Shown in pieces: positions 1 through 8,511 of a DNA stretch of 48,107 nucleotides; positions within the stretch are counted from its first letter, which is position 1, and each line of letters starts with the position of its first letter. Source of the stretch: Clostridiaceae bacterium (GTDB taxonomy: Bacteria; Bacillota; Clostridia; Oscillospirales; Acutalibacteraceae); NCBI GenBank assembly GCA_016280595.1, contig JAEEHB010000036.1:1-48107 (forward strand), read 5' to 3'. Made by a program: the position numbers and the translations under genes. The notes beneath the pieces were generated by a model, which did no database searches, was not told where the DNA came from, and was given only the letters and a program-made list of their open reading frames with translations.

Positions 1-13
1 CTCTTTGAGGTGC

Positions 14-175
14 AAAGCAGTTTTCCCGTGAAAAATAAGCCGCAGAACAAGGAAGATTTGCGAAAGCATACTGAGTATGTATGGTAAGCAAATCTGACGA
101 TGTGCTGCGGTTTTAGTTTTCCGTGAAAACCAATACCGGATTACGACTCTCCGCCCAAAGCAGTCCCGTGTTTTC
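14..175. repeat. structured intergenic element with long bulged hairpin
   Basis: This stretch has no convincing gene. It folds into a long interrupted hairpin: CCGCAG (40-45) pairs with CTGCGG (105-110), ACA (47-49) with TGT (101-103), AGATTTGC (54-61) with GCAAATCT (88-95), and CATAC with GTATG at the tip (67-79). The motif AAAGCAG followed by CCCGTG occurs on both sides (14-30 and 157-170), and CCGTGAAAA also appears at 26-34 and 121-129. The layout suggests a small inserted repeat or a structured RNA. I cannot name a family; the identity is inference. Confidence 0.45.
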
Positions 176-188
176 ATATAAAACCAAA

Positions 189-217
189 GTGCTCTGTTTT
201 GGGCTGTAACAGAGCAC
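189..217 (-). terminator. probable terminator of the nanA-like/ydcF-like transcript
   Basis: A perfect 10-bp stem (GTGCTCTGTT, 189-198, with AACAGAGCAC, 208-217) and a 9-nt loop lie about 90 nt past the stop of the lyase gene. On the minus strand the stem is followed by TTTGGTTTTAT, a moderate U-rich tract. Confidence 0.55.
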
Positions 218-218
218 T

Positions 219-281
219 CATCAGTAGGTTCGTTGGCGAAAATTGCGAAAGCAATCGGGAGGCCTGACGCGCCTACTGATG
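219..281. repeat. 63-bp element with 10-bp terminal inverted repeats
   Basis: CATCAGTAGG at 219-228 is mirrored exactly by CCTACTGATG at 272-281. Inside is a small hairpin, ATTGC-gaaa-GCAAT, around 242-254. The size, perfect ends and position between a gene end and a terminator fit a miniature interspersed repeat (MITE- or REP-like). No coding capacity is seen. Confidence 0.45.
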
Positions 282-308
282 AAATTTTATCATATCAAAC
301 CGTCTTTG

Positions 309-1175
309 TCAAATCAGATCGAGCAGGTTCTTCATTTCGCGCTTTCCGCTATCATCAAGAGGCAGGAAAGGTCTGCGGCACGGACCCATATCAATTCCCA
401 TAAGAGTGAGGATTTCTTTTTCGCACTGGAATACTCCGAAGCGGCACATAACCTCTATTATTCTGCACGCCTCAGCCTGCAGTTTTTCAGCAAGTTCAAG
501 GTCGCCCGAGCAGAAGGCGTTATAGAGACGCACAAACTTTTTGCCCATGAAATTATATGTTGAGCCGATTGCTCCGTCGGCGCCCATTGACAGCCCTGCA
601 AGGCAGATTTCATCATATCCGTTGAAAACGGTGATATCCCTGATTCTGTTCTTAAACTGCCTTATGGCAAACAAATCGTTTGAAGTATGCTTGATGCCTG
701 CAAAATGAGTATCAAGCGAAAAGATTTTTTCGGCAACGTCGGGTGTAAGACCGAAGCCGTTTCCCGCGGGGAAATTGTAGATATAAACGGGCAAATCAGC
801 CTCGTGTGCTATATCGGTATAGTATTTGATTATCGCTTCAAGCGGGAAAGAATAGTAAAACGGAGCGACGGCGGAAACCGCGTCATAGCCGAGTTTTTTA
901 GCCTCGCGCGCCATATCGAGAGCATCGTCCGTTGAAATAGCGCCAACGTGAGCAATAAGAGGCACAGTACCTCCCGAACAGTTTTTGACAAGGGCGAAAA
1001 TGCGTTTTCTCTCCTCTTTGCTCATAAGCATACTTTCACCCGTACTGCCGCCGATATAGAAGCCGTGAACGCCGCTGTCAAGGTTGTATTTTATAAGTTT
1101 TTCAAGGCTTTTTTCATTGATTGAATAATCCGCGTTAAACGGCGTGAGCAGAGCCGTGAAGATACCGTTCATCAT
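309..1175 (-). CDS. nanA: N-acetylneuraminate lyase family aldolase
   Basis: This 288-residue class I aldolase of the DHDPS/NAL superfamily probably cleaves N-acetylneuraminate to N-acetylmannosamine and pyruvate in the cytosol. The glycine-rich GGSTGES motif (about residues 43-49), the tyrosine in IYNFP (about 136) and the Schiff-base lysine in GIKHTSNDLF (about 164) are all present. KHTSNDLF is more typical of NAL than of dihydrodipicolinate synthase. The start overlaps the stop of the upstream DUF218 gene by 4 bp (ATGA), implying translational coupling; a second ATG follows directly. The divergent sugar symporter fits a sialic acid or amino sugar role, but no nanE or nanK is nearby, so another 2-keto acid substrate is possible. 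Confidence 0.8.
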   Translation of the reverse strand: MMNGIFTALLTPFNADYSINEKSLEKLIKYNLDSGVHGFYIGGSTGESMLMSKEERKRIFALVKNCSGGTVPLIAHVGAISTDDALDMAREAKKLGYDAVSAVAPFYYSFPLEAIIKYYTDIAHEADLPVYIYNFPAGNGFGLTPDVAEKIFSLDTHFAGIKHTSNDLFAIRQFKNRIRDITVFNGYDEICLAGLSMGADGAIGSTYNFMGKKFVRLYNAFCSGDLELAEKLQAEACRIIEVMCRFGVFQCEKEILTLMGIDMGPCRRPFLPLDDSGKREMKNLLDLI

Positions 1176-1789
1176 TTTTTGCCCGCCTTTCTTTTAATCG
1201 CTTCAACGGGAAGCTGATATGCTACAAAGTATTCTCTGACATATCTTCTGAATGCTTCGCCCGGGGTAGGCGCGGTGACTTTGCCGCTTATTTTCACGCC
1301 GCAGATTTTTGCTATCAGAGATGCTCTGAAAATGTGATAACTGCTCGTTAAAAAAGCGACTTTTTTCTCTTCGTTTCCGAAGCGTTCTTTTATTATCATT
1401 GAGGCAAAATCAAAGTTTTCAAACGTGGTGGTCGATTTATCCTCAAGGATGATTCTGTCTCTTTCAATTCCTTGTGATATAAGGTAATCGGCAAATATCT
1501 GCGCTTCGCTCTTTTTCTGCTCTTTTCTGAAGCATCCGCCGCAGGGAATCGCGATTGTATCCGGATGGGCTTTAAGGTATTCAGCCCCTTTTTTCATTCG
1601 CTCAAAAGTCTGCGGCGCAGGAGTATCCGCCCCGATTATATCTCCGCCGAGCATAAGCAGAATATCGCAGTCATCCTCATATTTTTTTGATGCCGTTACA
1701 AGCACAAAAGGCATATAGCCCGCCGCGGTAACGACAAGAAAACCTGCAAGCGCGCCGGCGCACTTAAGTACAATAAATATCACATTCAT
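1172..1789 (-). CDS. YdcF/ElyC-like DUF218 membrane protein
   Basis: This 205-residue protein has an N-terminal hydrophobic segment (about residues 3-30) followed by a DUF218 domain. Visible family signatures are LLMLGGDI, PCGGC, the acidic ILEDKSTTTFEN block and FLTSSYHIFRA. DUF218 proteins (SanA, YdcF, ElyC) are envelope-linked, and their biochemical role is largely unsettled. I start at the ATG at 1789, 7 nt after a GGTGAT site. An upstream in-frame TTG at 1834 is actually the -35 hexamer of the promoter, so it cannot be the start. The gene overlaps the lyase gene by 4 bp and forms an operon with it. Confidence 0.75.
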   Translation of the reverse strand: MNVIFIVLKCAGALAGFLVVTAAGYMPFVLVTASKKYEDDCDILLMLGGDIIGADTPAPQTFERMKKGAEYLKAHPDTIAIPCGGCFRKEQKKSEAQIFADYLISQGIERDRIILEDKSTTTFENFDFASMIIKERFGNEEKKVAFLTSSYHIFRASLIAKICGVKISGKVTAPTPGEAFRRYVREYFVAYQLPVEAIKRKAGKK

Positions 1790-1805
1790 TATAATCACCG
1801 CTGTT

Positions 1806-1834
1806 ATTCTATCACCCCGCAAAGAATAATTCAA
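1806..1834 (-). promoter_or_regulatory. sigma-A promoter for the DUF218-lyase operon
   Basis: On the minus strand TTGAAT (1834-1829), a 17-nt spacer and TAGAAT (1811-1806) precede the ATG at 1789, leaving only a short leader. It lies back to back with the symporter promoter, with about 30 bp between the two -35 boxes. Confidence 0.6.
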
Positions 1835-1863
1835 GCAACACTCAATAACTGCTAAAAGAGTCC

Positions 1864-1892
1864 TTGAAAAAGGTATATGATAATGTTATAAT
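1864..1892 (+). promoter_or_regulatory. sigma-A promoter for the symporter-lepA-hemW run
   Basis: TTGAAA (1864-1869), a 17-nt spacer and a perfect TATAAT (1887-1892) lie about 30 nt before the symporter ATG. Confidence 0.7.
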
Positions 1893-1920
1893 AAAATATC
1901 TTTTAATAAGAGGGGTTATT

Positions 1921-3504
1921 ATGGGGTTAGGTAATAAAATCAAAGACATTGTCGGTATAGAAGGCAAAACGGGCGAAACACTGCGCCCGATGGTCAACTA
2001 TACCTGCGCCAACATCACTCTGGGCGGCGCGGGCTATCCTCTCGGTCAGTTCCATCAGCAGTTCCTTGCCTATGTTGAAGGCATGCGCACCGGAATGGCG
2101 GGCAGAATCACCCTGATTTCCGGCTTGTGGGACGCAATCAGCGACCCGATGATGGGCCTTATAACCGACAGGACAAAATCCAAAATGGGCAGGCACAGGC
2201 CGTATCTGATTATCAGCGCAATCCCCTTTGCGATAGCCTACCTTTTCAAATGGACTTCCTTCGGCATTTCCGCGCAGGGTAACGAAACAAAGACCTGGCT
2301 CTGGTATCTCTTTGCTTCGCTTCTTTACTGCACATTTATGACTATGATGAGCATTCCGCACACGGCGATGCTCCCCACAATCGCGCCCGGTTACTTTGAG
2401 AGAACGCAGTATAAAATAGTAGAATACGCCATGAACTCCGTAGGTCAGGTTTCCTCTTATGTATTCACGGCGCTCGCGCTAAGCGGTTTCAATGTAAAAA
2501 CCGCTCTCACCGCCCTTCCGACGCCCTCGCCCGACGACCGCCATAATTACGCGATGGTCGGCATCGTGCTTATGATATGGTTTGTCTGGGCACCTATTGT
2601 CTGCTTTTTTAAAACAAAAGAGCCCTCGTCAAAAGACCAGATTAACGAAAAGATGGATTTCAAGTTCCTGCTCAGCGAATACAAAGCGGTATTTGCAAAC
2701 AGGTCGTTCAGGCAGTATTTCATAATTTCCCTCTTCTTCTCAATGAGCAGATACTTCTGCTCCTACGCAGATCAGTACTTTATGGTCAGCGTTACGGACA
2801 CTTACAATATCTTTATTTCAATGAACATAGTTGCCGGTATATCCGAGTTTTCCGGCTCGCCGATAAATTATCTGATTACAAGATACAAGGGCAAAACCGC
2901 CTGCGGCAAGATACTCGGGCCGCTCATGGTTGTCGGTATGGCAATCAACGGTTTCCTGACTTACGAAACTCCCAAAGCAATCAAATACGCCGTGATAGTA
3001 ATTTCGCAGGTGCTTTATAACATCGGCTTCAGCGGACCCGGCTTTGTGGCGGAAAACATTCAGCCCGACATTACCGACGTTGACGAACTTATCACAGGCA
3101 GAAGGCGTGAAGGCGTTATCTCAACATTCAAGACGTTCTTCAGCAAAACAATCAGCAGTCTGATGGGCTTCGCCGTCGGGCAGAGCCTTGAGTGGTTTGG
3201 CTACGACCCGAAAGTCAAGCACCCGACAGAGCAGTCCGCAAAAACCATATTCGGCCTGAGGCTCAACTACGCAATCATCCCGTCAATTCTCGCGTTCTTC
3301 TGCGTGCTGTCAATCTTCAATTACAAGATGACAAAACACGATCACGAGGAAATCAAGAGAATAATCAAAGAAAAGCACGAAACCGGCGAATGCACCGTGA
3401 CAAACGACGAAAAGAAGCGCATAGAAAAAATTGCCGGTATGAAATGGGAAGATATGTGGATAGGCAAAAGCAAGGTTAACAGAGATATAGAAAACATAAT
3501 GTAA
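1921..3504 (+). CDS. GPH-family sugar:cation symporter (MelB-like)
   Basis: This 527-residue integral membrane protein of the glycoside-pentoside-hexuronide family imports a glycoside or sugar with Na+ or H+. The family hallmark is seen at about residues 70-97: [18 protein letters not shown] followed by GRHRPYL, close to the MelB pattern around its cation-binding aspartates. Roughly 12 hydrophobic segments are spread along the chain, and the C-terminus is long and charged. The start is the ATG at 1921 behind GAGGGG; upstream in-frame TTG codons lie inside the promoter. The divergent sialate-lyase-like gene hints at an amino sugar substrate, but the substrate cannot be read from sequence. Confidence 0.8.
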   Translation: MGLGNKIKDIVGIEGKTGETLRPMVNYTCANITLGGAGYPLGQFHQQFLAYVEGMRTGMAGRITLISGLWDAISDPMMGLITDRTKSKMGRHRPYLIISAIPFAIAYLFKWTSFGISAQGNETKTWLWYLFASLLYCTFMTMMSIPHTAMLPTIAPGYFERTQYKIVEYAMNSVGQVSSYVFTALALSGFNVKTALTALPTPSPDDRHNYAMVGIVLMIWFVWAPIVCFFKTKEPSSKDQINEKMDFKFLLSEYKAVFANRSFRQYFIISLFFSMSRYFCSYADQYFMVSVTDTYNIFISMNIVAGISEFSGSPINYLITRYKGKTACGKILGPLMVVGMAINGFLTYETPKAIKYAVIVISQVLYNIGFSGPGFVAENIQPDITDVDELITGRRREGVISTFKTFFSKTISSLMGFAVGQSLEWFGYDPKVKHPTEQSAKTIFGLRLNYAIIPSILAFFCVLSIFNYKMTKHDHEEIKRIIKEKHETGECTVTNDEKKRIEKIAGMKWEDMWIGKSKVNRDIENIM

Positions 3505-3517
3505 CGAGGTAATCACA

Positions 3518-5332
3518 TTGGCAGTTGACAAAAGCAAAATCCGGAATTTCTGCATAATTGCTCATATTGACCACGGCAAGTCAACCCTTGCCGACAGGCT
3601 CCTTGAACTCACCGGCTCGGTTGCGCTCAGGGATATGACTGCGCAGCTTCTTGACAAGATGGACCTTGAAAGAGAACGCGGCATCACCATAAAAGCGCAT
3701 CCCGTAAAACTCAATTACAAGGCGGAAGACGGCTCGGAATATGCGCTCAACCTGATTGACACTCCGGGTCACGTTGACTTTAACTACGAAGTTTCACGCT
3801 CGCTCGCCGCCTGCGAGGGTGCGATACTCATAGTTGACGCCACTCAGGGTGTAGAGGCGCAGACACTTGCAAACACATACCTCGCCCTCGACCACGACCT
3901 TGAAATAGTGCCCGTAATCAACAAGATTGATTTGCCCTCCGCCGACCCGGACAGGGTTGCCGCAGAGGTTGAAGATGTGATAGGCCTTGACTGCAGTGAG
4001 GCGCCGAGAGTATCCGCGAAGACGGGTGAAAACTGCGCCGAAGTGCTTGAGCAGATAGTGAAACTTATTCCTCCGCCGGTTGCGGATGACAGCAAGCCCT
4101 GCCGCGCCCTTATATTCGACTCGGTCTATGACAGTTACAAGGGCGTTATCGTATATGTAAGAATAGTTGAAGGCAAACTCAAACCAGGCGACACCATGAA
4201 AATGATGGCAACCGGAGCGGAGTTTACAATAGTTGAAACGGGGTATATGAGGGCTCAGGACCCCGAGCCCTGCGCCGAACTGACGGCGGGTGAAGTAGGC
4301 TACATCACCGCTTCTATCAAAACCGTGAGCGACGCGAGAGTCGGCGATACGGTCACCACACTGCAGAATCCCGCCTCCGAGCCGCTGCCAGGCTACCGCA
4401 AGGTAAACCCGATGGTATTCTGCGGCATCTACCCCGCCGACGGCGCGGATTACGAAAACCTGCGCGACGCGCTCGAAAAACTGCAGTTAAACGATGCCGC
4501 TCTGAGTTATGAGCCCGAAACATCGGGTGCTCTCGGCTTCGGTTTCAGATGCGGTTTCCTCGGTCTTCTTCACCTTGAAATCATACAGGAGAGGCTCGAA
4601 AGAGAATACGACCTTGACCTTGTAACCACAATCCCGAGCGTTGTATATAAAATCAACCTCACCGACGGCTCACAGATTGAGATTGACAACCCGACTCATT
4701 ACCCCGACCCGGCTTTAATCGCATCCTGCGAGGAGCCGTTTACCGACGCTCATATCTACTCCCCCGCCGAATACGTAGGCACTATTATGGACCTTTGCCA
4801 GGAAAGGCGCGGAGTATTCAAAAATATGGACTATATCACTCCCGAGAGAGTTGATATACACTATGAACTTCCCCTTAACGAAATCATTTATGATTTCTTT
4901 GATTCGCTCAAATCGAGGACAAGGGGCTACGCCTCATTCGACTATGAAATCTGCGATTACAGGCAGTCAAAACTCGTGAAACTCGATGTGCTCTTAAACG
5001 GCGACATCGTTGACGCGCTCTCGTTTATTATTCACGCCGATAAGGCCTATGCGAAGGCAAGGAAAATTGCCGAAAGGCTCAAGGACAATATCCCGCGCCA
5101 GATGTTTGAAATACCCATACAGATAGGCATCGGCGGCAAGATTATCGCCAGAGAAACCGTAAAAGCAATGCGCAAAGACGTGCTCGCGAAGTGCTACGGC
5201 GGTGATATCACGAGAAAGAAGAAACTGCTCGAAAAGCAGAAGGAAGGAAAAAAGAGAATGCGCCACTTCGGCACGGTTGAAGTGCCTCAGGAGGCGTTTA
5301 TGGCAGTGCTCAAACTTGATGACAATGACTGA
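3518..5332 (+). CDS. lepA: elongation factor 4 (LepA), ribosomal back-translocase GTPase
   Basis: This 604-residue translational GTPase acts on stalled or mis-translocated ribosomes. The G1 motif AHIDHGKST (about residues 15-23), G2/G3 motifs ERGITIKAH and DTPGHVDF, and G4 NKIDLP are intact. The C-terminal LepA-specific region is complete, including [11 protein letters not shown] and the basic end with [14 protein letters not shown]. The length is normal. It starts with TTG at 3518 after ACGAGGT, 13 nt past the symporter stop, so it is probably co-transcribed with it. The end overlaps hemW by 8 bp. lepA-hemW is a conserved Firmicutes pair. Confidence 0.96.
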   Translation: MAVDKSKIRNFCIIAHIDHGKSTLADRLLELTGSVALRDMTAQLLDKMDLERERGITIKAHPVKLNYKAEDGSEYALNLIDTPGHVDFNYEVSRSLAACEGAILIVDATQGVEAQTLANTYLALDHDLEIVPVINKIDLPSADPDRVAAEVEDVIGLDCSEAPRVSAKTGENCAEVLEQIVKLIPPPVADDSKPCRALIFDSVYDSYKGVIVYVRIVEGKLKPGDTMKMMATGAEFTIVETGYMRAQDPEPCAELTAGEVGYITASIKTVSDARVGDTVTTLQNPASEPLPGYRKVNPMVFCGIYPADGADYENLRDALEKLQLNDAALSYEPETSGALGFGFRCGFLGLLHLEIIQERLEREYDLDLVTTIPSVVYKINLTDGSQIEIDNPTHYPDPALIASCEEPFTDAHIYSPAEYVGTIMDLCQERRGVFKNMDYITPERVDIHYELPLNEIIYDFFDSLKSRTRGYASFDYEICDYRQSKLVKLDVLLNGDIVDALSFIIHADKAYAKARKIAERLKDNIPRQMFEIPIQIGIGGKIIARETVKAMRKDVLAKCYGGDITRKKKLLEKQKEGKKRMRHFGTVEVPQEAFMAVLKLDDND

Positions 5333-6431
5333 GAAAACTCTGCCCGGACTCTATATACACGTCCCCTTCTGCCGAGGCAAATGTCCCTACTGCGATTTCT
5401 ACTCCGCCCTGCCCGACGAAGAGACAAAAGCGCTCTATGTGAAGCGCACAGAAGAACTTGTTTCTTCGCTCGGCAAAACCTTTGACACGGTATATTTCGG
5501 CGGAGGCACGCCGGATACTCTCGGGCACGGTAATATCGCCCGCCTGCTTTCGGCGGCGGATTTCACGGAAAACGCCGAGATAACTCTCGAGTGCAACCCT
5601 TCCGGCACGGGAGGAGAAAACAGCACGTTTGATTTCTGCACGGTAGCCGAGGCAGGAGTAAACAGAATATCGCTCGGACTTCAGAGCGCGGTAGACTCCG
5701 AAAGAAAAGCGCTCGGAAGAAAAGCCGGAATAAAAGAAGTGCTTACGGCAATCCGCAGGATAAACGATACAGGAATTGACAACATCTCGCTCGATATTAT
5801 GCTCGGCATACCCGGTCAGACGCCCGCTTCTCTCAGCGAAACACTTGAATTCTGTGTTTCGTCGGGAGCAAAGCACATAAGCGCCTATATGCTCAAGATT
5901 GAGGACGGCACTTATTTCAGCAGAATAAAGGATAAACTCGACCTGCCGGGCGAAGAAGAAACAAGCGATATGTATCTGCAGGCCGTTGATTACCTCGAAA
6001 AGCACGGCATAATGCAATATGAGATTTCAAACTTCGCCGTGCCCGGATATGAGAGCAGACACAATCTCAAATACTGGCGGTGCGAAGAATACGAGGGAAT
6101 CGGTCCCTCCGCCCACTCATTTATGAGCGGCAGAAGATATTATTATCCGCGTAGCACAAGCGATTACATAAGCGGCATACAGCCTGTTTTCGACTGTGAA
6201 GGCGGAGATGAAAAAGAATATGTTATGCTCGCTCTCAGGCTTAAAGAGGGCGTGATGTTTGAAAGATTTCGCGAAAGATTTTCACACTCTCTGCCTGAAA
6301 GATTCGTTGAATACGCGAAGTTTCTTGAAAGCAAAGGGCTTGCGGAAGTTTCGGATAAAAGCGTTTCGCTGAGTGCGAAAGGTTTTCTTGTTTCCAATTC
6401 GGCAATATTGAATCTGACGGACCTGCTCTGA
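5325..6431 (+). CDS. hemW: HemW-like radical SAM protein
   Basis: This 368-residue radical SAM enzyme of the HemN/HemW group is now viewed as a heme chaperone rather than a coproporphyrinogen oxidase. The cluster motif [10 protein letters not shown] (CX3CX2C, about residues 18-25) and the SAM-binding GGGTPDTLG are visible. LGLQSA, the YEISNFA block and the HNLKYW motif match HemW. The start is ATG at 5325 (or 5319), overlapping the lepA stop without a clear Shine-Dalgarno, so translation is probably coupled. The usual next gene hrcA is absent; xpt follows instead. Confidence 0.88.
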   Translation: MTEKTLPGLYIHVPFCRGKCPYCDFYSALPDEETKALYVKRTEELVSSLGKTFDTVYFGGGTPDTLGHGNIARLLSAADFTENAEITLECNPSGTGGENSTFDFCTVAEAGVNRISLGLQSAVDSERKALGRKAGIKEVLTAIRRINDTGIDNISLDIMLGIPGQTPASLSETLEFCVSSGAKHISAYMLKIEDGTYFSRIKDKLDLPGEEETSDMYLQAVDYLEKHGIMQYEISNFAVPGYESRHNLKYWRCEEYEGIGPSAHSFMSGRRYYYPRSTSDYISGIQPVFDCEGGDEKEYVMLALRLKEGVMFERFRERFSHSLPERFVEYAKFLESKGLAEVSDKSVSLSAKGFLVSNSAILNLTDLL

Positions 6432-6448
6432 AAAAAATACGCCTGTTT

Positions 6449-6469
6449 CAGGGCAGATTTTTTGCCCTG
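6449..6469 (+). terminator. possible terminator after hemW
   Basis: CAGGGCA (6449-6455) and TGCCCTG (6463-6469) form a 7-bp stem with a U-rich loop about 20 nt after the hemW stop. No clean U-run follows directly, so termination may be partial. Confidence 0.35.
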
Positions 6470-6485
6470 TACCGTCAATTCGGTC

Positions 6486-6514
6486 TTGATTTTTTTACTC
6501 TGTTATTTTATAAT
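6486..6514 (+). promoter_or_regulatory. sigma-A promoter for the xpt-nucleoside ABC operon
   Basis: TTGATT (6486-6491), a 17-nt spacer and perfect TATAAT (6509-6514). The ATG of xpt is at 6543, so the leader is only about 20 nt, too short for a purine riboswitch. Confidence 0.7.
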
Positions 6515-6542
6515 TATTTCAGTATTTTCGGGGGTAAGTTTT

Positions 6543-7112
6543 ATGCAGCTGCTTGAGGAAAGAATCCGCAGAGACGGTGAAATAATAGGCAACGATATTG
6601 TCAAAGTGGATATGTTTCTCAACCACCAGATTGATGTTGACTTACTGTGCGAAATAGGTAAAGAGTTCAAGAGGCTTTTTGCCGGCAAAAACATAAATAA
6701 AATTGTCACAATTGAAGCTTCGGGCATAGGAATTGCGTGCATTGCCGCGCAGTATTTTTCTGTGCCTGTTGTTTTTGCGAAAAAGGGTATACACAGAAAT
6801 GTGGGCAACGATATTTACGAGGGCGAGGTTTTTTCCTTCACCAAAGGAATCACCACAAAAATCGGAATATCGAAAAAATATCTCAACCCGGAAGACCATA
6901 TCCTGATTATCGATGACTTCCTTGCAAACGGCGGCGCCGTAAAAGGGCTCATAGGTCTGATTGAGCAGGCGGGCGCTCACGTTGAAGGCATCGGCATAGT
7001 GATTGAAAAAGGCTTTCAGTCCGGAGGCAAAGAACTCAGGGATATGGGATATCAGCTTGAGTCCCTGGCTATTATCAATTCCATTGACGACGGAAAAATC
7101 GTCTTTGGTTAA
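6543..7112 (+). CDS. xpt: xanthine phosphoribosyltransferase
   Basis: This 189-residue type I phosphoribosyltransferase converts xanthine and PRPP to XMP in purine salvage. The N-terminus (LLEERIRRDGEII) and the block VFAKKGIH are typical of Firmicutes Xpt. The PRPP loop ILIIDDFLANGGAVKGL (about residues 121-137) has the expected acidic pair. The length matches the family (about 190). The start is the ATG at 6543 behind GGGGGTAAG. It is the first gene of a run into the nucleoside ABC transporter, which fits salvage of imported nucleosides or bases. Confidence 0.92.
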   Translation: MQLLEERIRRDGEIIGNDIVKVDMFLNHQIDVDLLCEIGKEFKRLFAGKNINKIVTIEASGIGIACIAAQYFSVPVVFAKKGIHRNVGNDIYEGEVFSFTKGITTKIGISKKYLNPEDHILIIDDFLANGGAVKGLIGLIEQAGAHVEGIGIVIEKGFQSGGKELRDMGYQLESLAIINSIDDGKIVFG

Positions 7113-7148
7113 CACGATAACAATTATTTATTTCACGGAGGTAATGAA

Positions 7149-8384
7149 ATGAAAAAGTTATTGGCAATCGTTCTTTCTCTTGTGCTCGTAATCGGCCTTG
7201 CCGCCTGCGGAGCAAACAGCATTGAGAAAGAAAGCACATCCGCTCCCGAAGACACCACGGCACAGGGCGAAGTCAGTTATGCCGACCTCAAGATCGGTCT
7301 TATCTGCCTTCACGACGAAAACTCCACTTATGACAACAACTTCATCCTTGCCCTCAAAGAGGTACAGGCTGAACTCGGTCTCTCCGACGACCAGGTACTT
7401 ATCAAGACCAATATCGGCGAAGACGACAGCTGCCTGACCACTGCTGAGGAACTTGTTGACGAAGGCTGCAACGTAATCTTTGCCGACTCCTTCGGCCACG
7501 AGACTTATATTATGCAGGCTGCGCAGGACAACCCCGATGTTCAGTTCTGCCATGCAACCGGCACACACGCTCACAATGCGGGCATCCCCAACTTCCACAA
7601 TGCTTTTGCTTCCATCTATGAAGGCCGCTTCCTTGCAGGCGTTGCCGCAGGTATGAAAGTAAAAGAAATGATTGACAAGGGCGACATCACCGCAGATCAG
7701 GCTAAAATCGGCTATGTAGGCGCTTTCCCCTATGCTGAAGTTAAATCAGGCTACACTTCCTTCTATCTCGGCGTTCGTTATATCGTGCCCGAAGTTACAA
7801 TGGAAGTAACCTTCACCAACTCCTGGTTTGACATTGCTCTCGAAAGAGAAGCCGCTCTCAAACTCATCAACAACGGCTGCGTTCTTATCAGCCAGCATGC
7901 CGACTCCGAAGGCGCACCCAAGGCCTGCGAAGAGAAGGGCATCCCCAATGTTGCTTACAACATCAATACCGCTTCCATCGGCCCCAATACTGCTCTTGTT
8001 TCCTCAAGAATCAACTGGGCTCCCTACTACAAGCTTGCTATCGAAGCAACTGCAAAGGGCGAAAGCTTTGACGCCGACTGGACCGGCACCATCGCTACCG
8101 GCTCCGTTGAACTGCTTGAACTCAACGACGCTGTTGCGGCAGAAGGCACCAAAGAGAAACTTGACGAAGTGAAGAACCGCATCGAAATCGGCGATCTCAA
8201 GGTTTATGATATCAACTCCTTCACCGTTGAAGGCAAGACTATTGAATCCTATCTTGCAGACGTTGACGATGACGGCACCTTCACCGGCGACACCGAAGCG
8301 GTCAAGGACGGCTACTTCCACGAAAGTGAGTTCCGCTCCGCTCCCTACTTCGATATTGCGATTGACGGAATTACCATTCTTTAA
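7149..8384 (+). CDS. BMP-family nucleoside-binding lipoprotein of ABC transporter
   Basis: This 411-residue substrate-binding protein has a lipoprotein signal (lipobox LAAC, Cys20) and a type I periplasmic-binding fold of the BMP/Med family, which binds purine nucleosides. Typical segments are LICLHDENSTYDNNF, NVIFADSFGHE and KIGYVGAFPYAEVKSG. The Shine-Dalgarno ACGGAGGT is strong. It lies 36 nt after xpt and 127 nt before its ATPase. The gap holds two hairpins that probably let this gene be made in excess over the membrane components. Codon use looks optimised (many GGC, CTC, AAC), as expected for an abundant binding protein. Confidence 0.9.
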   Translation: MKKLLAIVLSLVLVIGLAACGANSIEKESTSAPEDTTAQGEVSYADLKIGLICLHDENSTYDNNFILALKEVQAELGLSDDQVLIKTNIGEDDSCLTTAEELVDEGCNVIFADSFGHETYIMQAAQDNPDVQFCHATGTHAHNAGIPNFHNAFASIYEGRFLAGVAAGMKVKEMIDKGDITADQAKIGYVGAFPYAEVKSGYTSFYLGVRYIVPEVTMEVTFTNSWFDIALEREAALKLINNGCVLISQHADSEGAPKACEEKGIPNVAYNINTASIGPNTALVSSRINWAPYYKLAIEATAKGESFDADWTGTIATGSVELLELNDAVAAEGTKEKLDEVKNRIEIGDLKVYDINSFTVEGKTIESYLADVDDDGTFTGDTEAVKDGYFHESEFRSAPYFDIAIDGITIL

Positions 8385-8398
8385 TAGTTTTCATTTCA

Positions 8399-8434
8399 CG
8401 GGCGAAGCGGATTTCGCTTCGCCCGAAGTTTTTT
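8399..8434 (+). terminator. intra-operon terminator/attenuator after the binding protein
   Basis: CGGGCGAAGCG (8399-8409) and CGCTTCGCCCG (8415-8425) form a perfect 11-bp stem, followed by AAGTTTTTT. It sits between the binding protein and ATPase genes, the usual place for a partial terminator that raises binding-protein output. Confidence 0.8.
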
Positions 8435-8448
8435 ATTTCTGATACTCT

Positions 8449-8495
8449 GTTTTCCGAAAAGAGGGCGCTTTAACGGCGCTCTGTTTTAGGAAAAC
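8449..8495 (+). other. second imperfect stem-loop before the ATPase gene
   Basis: GTTTTCC (8449-8455) pairs with GGAAAAC (8489-8495), and the inner GCGC pairs close a loop with TTTAACG. The structure ends just before the Shine-Dalgarno GGAGGT of the ATPase gene and may protect the downstream mRNA or tune its translation. Confidence 0.4.
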
Positions 8496-8511
8496 ATGAC
8501 GGAGGTAATAT

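Noticed and set aside
1790-1834. Upstream TTG start for the DUF218 protein
   Set aside because: The TTG is the -35 hexamer of the gene's own promoter, so it would not be transcribed.
6432-6542. Purine riboswitch before xpt
   Set aside because: The promoter at 6486-6514 leaves only about 20 nt of leader and no aptamer core is visible.
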